Below, in pieces: positions 17,839 to 24,954 of a stretch of DNA of 34,192 bases. Numbering within the stretch: the first letter of the stretch is position 1; every line of letters begins with the position of its first letter. The DNA is from FEN-727 sp036508635. GTDB lineage: Bacteria > Actinomycetota > Geothermincolia > Fen-727 > Anoxymicrobiaceae. The stretch lies in the NCBI GenBank assembly GCA_036508635.1, contig DATCGY010000226.1, positions 1 to 34,192 of the forward strand, written 5' to 3'. A program made the translations under genes and the position numbers. The notes under the pieces are model-generated. The model had not been told where the DNA came from and ran no database searches. It was given only the letters and a program-made list of their open reading frames with translations.

Positions 17839-18753
17839 CTATTCGGAGGGCGGCGTGGTTGTCTCGGTAGGCTCCTCCCGAACCGGGCTCAATCCATTGT
17901 GTTTGTTTTGGTAACGCTGCGTCTCGAAGATGCCGTCCTTCTCGCTGACCTTGTTCCAGCCCGGGGGCAGCAGCTCCAGTATCTTGTCCTGGAGGAATTT
18001 GTTGTCCTCCGCCGCCGCCATCCTGAAGAAGGTATCGAACTTGAGATCCTGTTTTTCCACGTTCTGCAGGATGACGTCTATCATGTTGGCTATCATCTTC
18101 ATGCCCTTGCGGTCGCGGGTGACCCCCTCGCTCCACTGCTTGAGAACGTCAATGCGGTTGCCTATAGCTCCCTCCGCGGTCTCCTCGAGCTCGGTGAGTA
18201 CTTTGAGCGGCTTTCTCATGTTGGGCATGAAGAACGGCTTGCCGACGTTGAGCTGGACCCCGTTGTCCCCGTCCTTCCGCCGCCAGCACGCCACTGGCAA
18301 TATCGGGGCGGGCGCGCTGCGGGCGAGATTCGCAAGCCCGAACTGGAACGAGCCTACCTGCCCGTGGGGATACCTCGAGCCCTCGGGGAAGACGAGTATT
18401 ATCTTGCCGTTTCTGAGGTAGTTCAGGCTCATCTTTATAGCCTGGAAGTCCTGCCCCTCGGCATCGCGGTCGATCGGGATCACCTTGAAGACCGTCCACA
18501 GAAACCAGCCCAGCTTGCCCTCGAGACCACGGCTTATCTCTATCTTTCCCCAGGGTACCATGGCGGTCCGCTTCAGGGTCTTGTGGAGCGCAAGGGCCAC
18601 GGCGATGGGGTCAACGCCTGTCTGGTGGTTAGCCACCACGATAAAAGGACCGTGAGTCGGAGCGTTGTCTCCACCGGTATACTGCAGCCGGTAGTTGCTG
18701 CTGTGTGCCAGTATCAGCGCTATGGGCCTGAGAATCGAGTACCTCAACCACAT
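17839..18753 (-). CDS. 1-acyl-glycerol-3-phosphate acyltransferase-like (PlsC family)
   Basis: The 304-aa membrane-associated protein has the acyltransferase block I NHQTGVD (42-48), a block II-like VIPIDRD and block III FPEGSR (122-127), which together bind glycerol phosphate and catalyse acyl transfer. The N-terminus has one hydrophobic helix. About 100 C-terminal residues (205-304) extend beyond the usual domain, are charged and largely helical, and end in a Pro/Thr/Glu-rich tail. I do not recognise that extension. The ATG is preceded by AAGAGG. It probably acylates a lysophospholipid or related acceptor. Confidence 0.85.
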   Translation of the reverse strand: MWLRYSILRPIALILAHSSNYRLQYTGGDNAPTHGPFIVVANHQTGVDPIAVALALHKTLKRTAMVPWGKIEISRGLEGKLGWFLWTVFKVIPIDRDAEGQDFQAIKMSLNYLRNGKIILVFPEGSRYPHGQVGSFQFGLANLARSAPAPILPVACWRRKDGDNGVQLNVGKPFFMPNMRKPLKVLTELEETAEGAIGNRIDVLKQWSEGVTRDRKGMKMIANMIDVILQNVEKQDLKFDTFFRMAAAEDNKFLQDKILELLPPGWNKVSEKDGIFETQRYQNKHNGLSPVREEPTETTTPPSE

Positions 18754-18850
18754 GCCGTTGGACCTCTTGGAAAAGTCGCCAGCGAACTACTTTATATGTT
18801 AAGCCAAAAGCCGCGCGACGAGGTATATCCGGCGGACTTTCCACCTCGGG

Positions 18851-19351
18851 TCACTTCTTTAGCTTGAACCCTGTGGTGTCCTCCGCCTTCACCTCGTTGA
18901 TCTTGGCCCTGGTGAAATCCGCGCCCGTCAGGTCGGAACCCGAGAAGTCGACCTCCTGCAGGAACGCACCGATGAATATGGACTCCCGGAGGTCGCAGTC
19001 CCTCAGCTCCGTCCTGTACATGGTCGCCCTGACGAAAAGCCCTTCGAACAGTTCCGCCTCGCTCATCCTGGTATTGACAAGGTTCGTGTTCCGCATGTCT
19101 GCGCGCGTAAGGTTTGCCTTGCTAAAATCAGCTTCGGACAGGTTGGCGTGCGTCATGTACGCCTGCTTCAGGTTGCACCCGGACAGGTTGGACCCCGAAA
19201 GGTCGGTTACCATGAAATTCGCGTACGGAAGGTCCATGCCGCTCAAGTCCACCCCGGAAAGATCGGGCCTCACACCCATAGCCGTCTTGCGCCATTGGTT
19301 CCAGTTCTTGACGCCTTTTTTCAATATCTTGAGATGCTCTTTATCCGCCAT
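18851..19351 (-). CDS. Pentapeptide-repeat protein
   Basis: The 166-aa protein consists, from about residue 29 to 155, of A(D/N)LXX-type pentapeptides: DLSGVDLSGMDLPYANF, NLSGCNLKQAYM, NLSEADFSKANLTRADM and others. These stack as a right-handed quadrilateral beta-helix. Such proteins can be DNA mimics protecting gyrase (Qnr-like) or scaffold proteins; this one is shorter than Qnr and has no loop insertions that I can see. The N-terminal 28 residues are basic and helical. It is the first gene of the minus-strand cluster and divergent from the MFS exporter. Confidence 0.88.
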   Translation of the reverse strand: MADKEHLKILKKGVKNWNQWRKTAMGVRPDLSGVDLSGMDLPYANFMVTDLSGSNLSGCNLKQAYMTHANLSEADFSKANLTRADMRNTNLVNTRMSEAELFEGLFVRATMYRTELRDCDLRESIFIGAFLQEVDFSGSDLTGADFTRAKINEVKAEDTTGFKLKK

Positions 19352-19377
19352 TGACCAGACCCCCTACAGATGACGAA

Positions 19378-19404
19378 GCGCCGCCTCTTCCAGCGTGGCG
19401 GCGC
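19378..19404. repeat. GC-rich hairpin in the pentapeptide/MFS intergenic region
   Basis: GCGCCGCC (19378-19385) and GGCGGCGC (19397-19404) are perfect 8-base arms around an 11-base loop. The dyad lies between two divergent genes, upstream of both, so it is more likely a regulatory structure than a terminator; no T-run follows on either strand. Confidence 0.45.
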
Positions 19405-19498
19405 AAAAGAATATATCATAAATCGCTCCGCTCCTGAACGAACCTTACCTTCGGCGCCCGGTGCGATACACTTCCATTGGAACAAAACCGGCCGGACG

Positions 19499-20908
19499 AT
19501 GCCTCGATCGAAAGCGAGCGGAATGGACGACAGCGAAAGACCTAAGCCGGAACGCACGCCCGTGGAGGTGCTGGAGGCTAACGTTACAGCGCCGACGACA
19601 GAGCTTATCGACAGGTCTCTGATCCGCGGTGGAGCGCTCTCGGCTTTCGGCTACAGGGACTTCAGCCTTCTCTGGTCGGGAGCATTCCTCTCGAACGTCG
19701 GGACCTTGATACATACGACGGCGCTCCTCTGGTATATAAACCAGCTGACCAACTCGAGCGCCTGGGTAGGCGCGGTGAACTTCGCGAACTTCCTGCCGAT
19801 AATCCTCTTCGTGCTGTACGCGGGATCGCTCGCCGACCGGCTCGACCGCAGGAAGCTGATCCTCTGGACCCAGGCACTCATGATGTTGGTGGCCCTCCTG
19901 CTGGGCCTGGCGGTCTCCCTCGGATGGATACCTCCGAGCACCGCGACCTCCGCGACCACGGGGCAGCTCGTGCTGATAATGGCCATCACGGTCTTTATGG
20001 GCGTCGCTTTCGTGTTCAACTTCCCCGCGTGGCGAGCGATGGTGCCCGACCTCGTACCTAATGACCTCCTTCTCAACGCGGTTGCCCTGGACGCCGCGGG
20101 CTACAACATGGCCCGGTTCATCGGGCCGGCGCTGGGTGCGCTGATACTGAACGTCTGGAACGTTGCCGGAGCTTTCTACATCAACGCCATAAGCTTCCTC
20201 GCGGTTATCGCCGCGCTGCTGTTGATCAGGTACCGGCCCCCCGAATCGGCCCCGCCGGAGGAGAGCGCCTGGACCCAGATGCGGGAAGGCGCGAGGTACA
20301 TGTGGCGCAACAGCTGGACGAGGAACCTCATTTTCGTGCTTGGAATCTCGGCGTTCTTCGGCCTCTCGTACATCGTGCTGCTCCCCTCGGTTTCCAAGGA
20401 CGTTCTCCACAAAGGCTCATGGGGATACGGCTTCCTTCTCGGCGCGGTAGGCCTGGGCGCGGCGGTCGGCGCTCCTATCGTGACCCTCCTCAACAGGAAG
20501 CTCAAGGAAAGAGAGCTCATCAAGTACGGGCTGCTGATCTTCTCGGTGATGGTCCTGGTGCTCGCCGCGTCGCACGCGTACTGGTTGTCGCTTGCAGCGA
20601 CATTTGGCATGGGTTTGAGCTTCCTGACGGCGAGCGCGTCTATCAATACTGTCCTTCAGGCGAGGGTGGACCGGTTGATGAGGGGCAGGGTAATGAGCTT
20701 CTATATCCTCCTGTTCCAGGGAACAGCGCCGATAGGTGGACTGCTGTTTGGATACGTCGCGGATGTAAGATCTACTTCGTTCGCGCTGCTGATCGGAGGG
20801 CTGGTGGTTCTGGCGCTTGCCCTGGTGCTGATATTCGTCCCCTCGATACTGAAGGATGCTGTTTCCCCCGCCATGCCGCCGGCAGCCGCTGACGGCGTAA
20901 CCCGGTAA
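19499..20908 (+). CDS. MFS transporter, MFS_3 / EntS-like exporter
   Basis: The roughly 469-aa protein has twelve predicted transmembrane segments and the loop motif A signature GSLADRLDRRKL between helices 2 and 3. The FRDFSLLW-like YRDFSLLWSGAFLSN start of helix 1 is characteristic of the MFS_3 exporter group, which includes the enterobactin exporter EntS and drug exporters. The frame is open back to 19370. ATG 19499 and ATG 19523 both lie before helix 1 and neither has a strong ribosome site, so the start is uncertain. The cytoplasmic N-terminal tail is hydrophilic. It is convergent with the hemerythrin-like gene, with 15 bp between them. Confidence 0.88.
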   Translation: MPRSKASGMDDSERPKPERTPVEVLEANVTAPTTELIDRSLIRGGALSAFGYRDFSLLWSGAFLSNVGTLIHTTALLWYINQLTNSSAWVGAVNFANFLPIILFVLYAGSLADRLDRRKLILWTQALMMLVALLLGLAVSLGWIPPSTATSATTGQLVLIMAITVFMGVAFVFNFPAWRAMVPDLVPNDLLLNAVALDAAGYNMARFIGPALGALILNVWNVAGAFYINAISFLAVIAALLLIRYRPPESAPPEESAWTQMREGARYMWRNSWTRNLIFVLGISAFFGLSYIVLLPSVSKDVLHKGSWGYGFLLGAVGLGAAVGAPIVTLLNRKLKERELIKYGLLIFSVMVLVLAASHAYWLSLAATFGMGLSFLTASASINTVLQARVDRLMRGRVMSFYILLFQGTAPIGGLLFGYVADVRSTSFALLIGGLVVLALALVLIFVPSILKDAVSPAMPPAAADGVTR

Positions 20909-20923
20909 CCGATCGCCGACCGC

Positions 20924-21595
20924 TCACTCCAGCAGGAAGGGTCTCATCCGCGACCACTTGTCTTTCCAGTCGACGGGCACCAGCTTGTCGACGATCATCG
21001 ACGGTAGTTGCCGCGCGAATCGAGCGCGCTCCGGCGGCTCGAGGTTATAGAGGAGGAACGGGAGCACCAGGTAATCGGGACCCGCGTTCTTCTGGTTGTG
21101 CTCCCCTGTCTTCTGAAGTATCTCCGCGTTATCCCGGGAAGTCATGAGGTCGCGCAGGTTCTCATCGCTGAAGCTCTCTTCCTCGAGTTCGATATGTGGG
21201 TGCCACATGTCGTCGAGGTTCACCAGCACGTGGGACATCTCGTTCAGCACGTCGACCTCGCCGGACCTGAGCATATCGCCGGCCACGTCGAGCCAGAGTA
21301 TGAGAGGCTCCATGACCCTGTGAGCCGCGGATAGCGTATCGAACGGCGCGTCAGGCAACAGGGTCGCCAGGAACGGGAATGCGACCTCGTCTTCGGCAAG
21401 GTGGTGCGCGTTCAGCACCGATGACAGGGTGTGCACGTAGTCGGCGTAACCCTCGTTCATCTCGTCGAATGCGTGCTCATCGCGGGAGTACAGGCGGGCA
21501 CTGTCGAGCGCTACGGAGATCCCCCGCGTTATGACGTAATGTATGGCGCGCATGCCTGAAGTGATCGTGGGTCCTTCGACTTCCTGCTCCCGCAT
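20924..21595 (-). CDS. Hemerythrin HHE-domain protein
   Basis: The 223-aa helical protein has the iron-ligand pattern of the HHE family: His19 in the first helix, His64-His65 with Glu68 or Glu70 in NAHHLAEDE, His92, then WHPHIELEE with His132 and His134. Such proteins bind a di-iron centre and can carry or sense oxygen, or help in nitric oxide and iron stress. The C-terminal 75 residues lack a recognisable domain. ATG 21595 follows GGAGG at nine bases; Met15 is an alternative. The gene lies downstream of tRNA-Ala on the same strand. Confidence 0.82.
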   Translation of the reverse strand: MREQEVEGPTITSGMRAIHYVITRGISVALDSARLYSRDEHAFDEMNEGYADYVHTLSSVLNAHHLAEDEVAFPFLATLLPDAPFDTLSAAHRVMEPLILWLDVAGDMLRSGEVDVLNEMSHVLVNLDDMWHPHIELEEESFSDENLRDLMTSRDNAEILQKTGEHNQKNAGPDYLVLPFLLYNLEPPERARFARQLPSMIVDKLVPVDWKDKWSRMRPFLLE

Positions 21596-21623
21596 CTTCT
21601 TCGCCTCCAGTGAGACATCGTTA

Positions 21624-21659
21624 GAATCAATCCTGAATCGCCTCCTGGTTGATTGATTC
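21624..21659. repeat. Inverted repeat upstream of the hemerythrin gene
   Basis: GAATCAATC (21624-21632) and GATTGATTC (21651-21659) are perfect 9-base arms separated by 18 bases, 29 bases upstream of the hemerythrin start. It could be an operator or a leader hairpin. The rest of the 271-bp gap up to the tRNA shows no convincing gene. Confidence 0.45.
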
Positions 21660-21866
21660 GAGGATGTGAGGGATTTCCCTACGAGCGAGCAGCCGAATCA
21701 AGTTGTCCAGGTGTGCTTTGAAAAGCGTGGTGATCGGCGAGCTCGGTAAATCCAGACGTTACCCATTCCGTACAAAATGGCGAACGACCTGTTTGGATGT
21801 GATGTATCCGTGGTGGGCACCTAACGTTCCAGAGTGCCAAACAGAAGTAATCCACGTTGGGTAAAT

Positions 21867-21942
21867 TGGTGGAGGTAGGCGGGCTCGAACCGCCGGCCTC
21901 GGGCTTGCAAAGCCCGCGCTCTCCCAACTGAGCTATACCCCC
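21867..21942 (-). tRNA. tRNA-Ala (anticodon TGC)
   Basis: The minus strand folds as a 76-nt cloverleaf: acceptor GGGGGTA with TACCTCC, D-arm AGCTCAGTTGGGAGAGC, anticodon arm GGGCT-TTGCA-AGCCC with anticodon TGC, variable loop, T-arm GGCGG-TTCGAGC-CCGCC, discriminator A and an encoded CCA. The G3:U70 wobble pair, the main alanine identity element, is present. No duplicated tRNA end or integrase was seen nearby, so there is no sign of an integrated element. Confidence 0.97.
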
Positions 21943-21969
21943 TTGTCCGGACGCACCGGCTCAAGCACC

Positions 21970-21998
21970 TTTATACCCGTTGAGCGAACGCACCGCAA
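21970..21998 (-). promoter_or_regulatory. Promoter of tRNA-Ala
   Basis: On the minus strand TTGCGG (21993-21998) and TATAAA (21970-21975) are 17 bases apart. Initiation near 21963 would place about 20 bases of leader before the mature 5' end at 21942. Confidence 0.5.
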
Positions 21999-22025
21999 GC
22001 GTAGTAGCGGTTGCGGCGTCTCGTG

Positions 22026-22934
22026 TTACTTCGTCGCCTTCTTCGCCGGCCTTTTCTCCGGCGCGGTCCCGCCGGCGAAAGTCATCGAGCTCATGGCATC
22101 GAGTATCCTGTCGACGGTGTAGTCGTCATTCATTCTCATCAGCAGCCACGCGGACTCAAGAAAGCCCACGACCAGGTGAGCCGCGATCTCGACGTCTGTA
22201 TCGGGGATGAGACCCATCTCGATAGCCCGCGATAAATCCCTCCTGCACGGCTCTACGATGGAGTTGTAGATCTCGCGCTTCTTTCTTTCGAGAGGCGGGT
22301 CGTCCTCCTCTATGCTCTTCAGCACGTTCATCATGTCTATGAACTGGGGATGGCTCTTCAACACGACCTTACCGCGTCTGTTCAGCCTGCGGATCGGGTT
22401 CTTCTCTCCCTTGATCTCTTCCCAGACATCGGCGAACATCGCCTGGAACACGTCGTCAACGCACTCCATGAACAGCGCCATCTTGCTGGGAAAGTAGAGA
22501 TAGAAAGTGCTGTGGCCGACGCCGACCGCCTTCGCTATCTCAGTGACGTTCGTCTGGTGATAGCCTTTTCGCGCGAATATCTCGACCGCCTTGTCCATGA
22601 TCTGCTGGCGCCTGTCGGACTTAGGCGTCTCGACTACCTCTATTGAATCACCTGACCTTGAAGGTTCATCGCTTGCCATGTTTCGTATGAACGAAATAGG
22701 GTACCCTTCCTCCTGCAAACGCTTGATCTCCGAGAGCTCCTTCACGTGCCCGTAGTCGTAGTACGCCATCGTCTTGCCGGTCCGTTTAGGCGGAGAAAGG
22801 AGCCCTTCCCTCAAGTAATAGTGGATCGTGCTGCGACCGACCCCGGATATCTTCTCCAGGTCGGATATCCTTAGCGGCCTTTCATTCTCACCGTTCAAGC
22901 TTCCTCCGTCAGCCGTTTCGTCGTTCTTGCTCAA
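22026..22934 (-). CDS. Dual-domain transcriptional regulator: MerR HTH fused to TetR
   Basis: The 302-aa protein has two different DNA-binding modules. Residues 21-84 form a MerR-type winged helix (LRISDLEKISGVGRSTIHYYLREGLL, then the wing and KELSEIKRLQEEGYPISFIR). Residues 106-153 form a TetR-type HTH (MDKAVEIFARKGYHQTNVTEIAKAVGVGHSTFYLYFPSKMALF), followed by a helical ligand-binding and dimerisation region to the C-terminus and a Lys-rich tail. TTG 22934 follows GGAGGA at nine bases. It is divergent from the catabolic operon, so it probably controls that operon, and itself, in response to an acyl-CoA or other pathway intermediate. The MerR part lacks the long coiled coil and the metal-binding cysteines. 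Confidence 0.9.
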   Translation of the reverse strand: MSKNDETADGGSLNGENERPLRISDLEKISGVGRSTIHYYLREGLLSPPKRTGKTMAYYDYGHVKELSEIKRLQEEGYPISFIRNMASDEPSRSGDSIEVVETPKSDRRQQIMDKAVEIFARKGYHQTNVTEIAKAVGVGHSTFYLYFPSKMALFMECVDDVFQAMFADVWEEIKGEKNPIRRLNRRGKVVLKSHPQFIDMMNVLKSIEEDDPPLERKKREIYNSIVEPCRRDLSRAIEMGLIPDTDVEIAAHLVVGFLESAWLLMRMNDDYTVDRILDAMSSMTFAGGTAPEKRPAKKATK

Positions 22935-23005
22935 CTATTCCGATCCTCCGTCTTTCGATGCCACCCGGCTGAGGCAACGGGTCAATAACTAGCAACTGTT
23001 GAGCA

Positions 23006-23034
23006 TCTATATAGTATTATTTACCTGAAGTCAA
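23006..23034 (-). promoter_or_regulatory. Promoter of the MerR-TetR regulator gene
   Basis: On the minus strand TTGACT (23029-23034) is followed after exactly 17 bases by TATAGA (23006-23011). Transcription would start near 22999, leaving a leader of about 65 bases before the TTG start. The -35 box overlaps the left arm of the dyad at 23031-23049. Confidence 0.65.
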
Positions 23035-23049
23035 GAAACTAATTCTTGA
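23031..23049. promoter_or_regulatory. Operator candidate between the divergent promoters
   Basis: TCAAGAA and TTCTTGA are perfect 7-base arms around ACTAA. The left arm overlaps the -35 box of the regulator promoter and the right arm overlaps the -35 box of the operon promoter. A bound regulator would shut both. The 19-bp size suits a TetR-type dimer. Confidence 0.6.
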
Positions 23050-23075
23050 TTTGAACTCGCATTTATGGTTATATT
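23046..23075 (+). promoter_or_regulatory. Promoter of the catabolic operon
   Basis: TTGATT (23046-23051) and TATATT (23070-23075) are 18 bases apart. The predicted transcript starts near 23082 and has a leader of about 130 bases before the thiolase-like gene, with two hairpins in it. Confidence 0.6.
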
Positions 23076-23130
23076 GCAGCCATCTTACGCGGTAGGTACC
23101 TTGGAATAAAACAACGAGAACTCCGCAGTC

Positions 23131-23183
23131 AGGAATGACTTGTCATTCCTCTGGACGAGATTAGCACAGGGCTAATCGAGCCC
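23131..23183 (+). promoter_or_regulatory. Structured leader: two hairpins before the first operon gene
   Basis: AGGAATGA (23131-23138) pairs with TCATTCCT (23143-23150) across a CTTG loop, and GGGCT (23169-23173) pairs with AGCCC (23179-23183) across a five-base loop. Neither has a T-run. They may protect the mRNA 5' end or be a protein or RNA contact site. I do not recognise a known riboswitch. Confidence 0.45.
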
Positions 23184-23214
23184 GTAGAGGACGGCTATCG
23201 GAAAGGAGTTGAAG

Positions 23215-24417
23215 ATGGGCGCAGGTGATTTTGCGGTTATTGGCACCGGAGAGGTTCCGACCGGCAACTACCCGGAACGTTCCGAGTTCGAGATCGCATA
23301 CGAGGTCAGTCGCATGGCGATCAGGGACGCGGGGATAGACAAGAACGAGATCGGCGCCGTGCTCACCGCCGGTCACATAATGAGCAACCCGGACAACGAT
23401 TACAACACCGAGATGTTCTTCGGGCGCCTGCCTGAGGCCATCGGCGCGAGCGGCTGCAGCGTTGTTGCGACAACGATTTCCGGTGGGGCGTCGAGCTTCT
23501 CCATTCGCAAGACCGCCGAGGGCATCCTCGAGTCGGGCGAGACCGATACGGTCCTTGTGGTCCATGCCCAGAGGTTCTCCCAGTTCACCGCGAACGAGCA
23601 GGCCAAGTATTTCTCCGTGGCGGGCTCGGACGTCGAATGGGAGGTCCCATACGGGATGACCTACAATTCGCTGGCCGCGATCGTGACCGAGGGGTACATG
23701 GCCTACACGGGTGCCACCATCGAACAGATCGCCGCGGTATGCGTCGCCTGCCGCAAGTGGGCGATGCTCCAGCCCAACGCCATGTTCAACAACAAAGAGA
23801 TCACCGTCGAGAAGGTCGTCAACGCGCGGATGGTCTCATACCCCCTGACCACGTTGATGTGTAACGTGCTTGGCGATGGTGGAAGCGCCTATATCATGAC
23901 CACGGCCGAGAAAGCGCGCAGGGTCTGCGACAGGCCGGTGTACGTGCTCGGCGAGGCCTCCGAGTACTCCCACAGGACGATAACCAGGTCGAAACAGAAA
24001 GACCCGGGGAAGATGGGCGACGACCTCGCCGTCACCGCGAAGCGTGCCTACGAGAACTCGAGCCTTGGGCCCGGGGACATGGACATCTTCGAGATATACG
24101 GCTCCTACCCTGTGATCTCGCTTATCGTCATGGATTCGCTGGGGATCCTGGACGAGCGGACGTCCGGGGAGCTGGTCCTGGCCGGCGAGACCGGCCCCGG
24201 CGGTAAATACCCCGTTTCGACCAACGGTGAGGCTATGAGCTTCGGTCACACGGGGACCGGGGTGGGTTTCAGTACCTTTGTAGAGTCTGTCCGGCAGCTC
24301 CAGGGAAAGGCGGGAGCCGCTCAGGTCGAGGGCGCGAAGTTCCTGGTCGAGAACTGCGGCGGCGGGGCGTTCATGGACTGCCACTTCACCGTGATGGGTT
24401 ACGAGGTCCCGGCGTAG
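23215..24417 (+). CDS. Thiolase-fold lipid-transfer (SCP-x/Ltp-like) protein without the usual active-site Cys
   Basis: The 400-aa protein has the thiolase fold of the SCP-x/lipid-transfer group: EIYGSYPV (293-300), SFGHTGTG with His345 and NCGGGA with Cys381. Where thiolases carry the nucleophilic cysteine in a CASG-like motif, this protein reads ATTISGGASS (85-94) with no cysteine, so ordinary acyl transfer is unlikely. In steroid side-chain degradation, Ltp proteins of this kind work as retro-aldolases together with a DUF35 partner, and such a partner follows directly. ATG 23215 is chosen over TTG 23209 because AAGGAG lies six bases upstream. It is the first gene of the operon. Confidence 0.88.
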   Translation: MGAGDFAVIGTGEVPTGNYPERSEFEIAYEVSRMAIRDAGIDKNEIGAVLTAGHIMSNPDNDYNTEMFFGRLPEAIGASGCSVVATTISGGASSFSIRKTAEGILESGETDTVLVVHAQRFSQFTANEQAKYFSVAGSDVEWEVPYGMTYNSLAAIVTEGYMAYTGATIEQIAAVCVACRKWAMLQPNAMFNNKEITVEKVVNARMVSYPLTTLMCNVLGDGGSAYIMTTAEKARRVCDRPVYVLGEASEYSHRTITRSKQKDPGKMGDDLAVTAKRAYENSSLGPGDMDIFEIYGSYPVISLIVMDSLGILDERTSGELVLAGETGPGGKYPVSTNGEAMSFGHTGTGVGFSTFVESVRQLQGKAGAAQVEGAKFLVENCGGGAFMDCHFTVMGYEVPA

Positions 24418-24470
24418 ATCGGACGGCTTCGACATCGAAGAGTTCGCGAGCTGCTGAAAAGGAGGAAGCC

Positions 24471-24950
24471 ATGGCCGGTGAAAAGATAGACATCGAAACA
24501 ATTAAGGCGATGCTGAACCTCTCCGACGAGGACCTCATCAAGCCGCTGCCGATACCAACGAGGTGGTCCCAGCCGTTCTGGGACGCGTCGAGGGAGCACA
24601 GGCTCGTGCTCAAGAAATGTTCCGCGTGCGGCTATATCGACCACCCCCCATACCTCTATTGCACCAACTGTCACGCCGACGAGCATGATTGGGTCGAGGC
24701 GTCGGGCAAGGCCACGCTCGCCTCGTACGCGATAAACACGTTCGGTGTGCCTTTCCCTTTCTGGGTCGACCTCCCATACGTCGTGGCCATGATCGACCTG
24801 CCGGAGGGCCCGAGGATGATCTCCAACGTCGTCGAGTGCGACCACGACAAGCTGGAGAACGGGATGGAGCTCGAGGTCGTGTTTGATGACGTGACCGACG
24901 AGATAACACTTCCCAAGTGGCGGCCGGTGGACGAATCAAAGAGGGGGTAG
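24471..24950 (+). CDS. DUF35 / Zn-ribbon OB-fold protein, partner of the thiolase-like enzyme
   Basis: The 159-aa protein has an N-terminal helix, a rubredoxin-like zinc ribbon with Cys50-Cys53 and Cys64-Cys67 (CSAC, CTNC), and a C-terminal OB-fold (DDVTDEITLPKWRPV ending). DUF35 proteins bind acyl-CoA and form complexes with thiolase or hydroxymethylglutaryl-CoA synthase-like enzymes; the sterol aldolase Ltp2 needs one. The gene starts 53 bp after the thiolase-like gene with a strong AAGGAGG site, and the next gene starts four bases after its stop. Confidence 0.92.
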   Translation: MAGEKIDIETIKAMLNLSDEDLIKPLPIPTRWSQPFWDASREHRLVLKKCSACGYIDHPPYLYCTNCHADEHDWVEASGKATLASYAINTFGVPFPFWVDLPYVVAMIDLPEGPRMISNVVECDHDKLENGMELEVVFDDVTDEITLPKWRPVDESKRG

Positions 24951-24954
24951 CGAG

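Noticed and set aside
19378..19404. GC-rich hairpin as a rho-independent terminator
   Set aside because: It lies upstream of both divergent genes and is not followed by a T-run on either strand.
21679..21927. A small minus-strand ORF running through the tRNA-Ala region
   Set aside because: Its first 18 codons are tRNA sequence; this is a common artefact.
21867..21942. tRNA-Ala as an attachment site of an integrated element covering the catabolic operon
   Set aside because: No integrase and no repeated copy of the tRNA 3' end were found in the window; the base composition does not change visibly.
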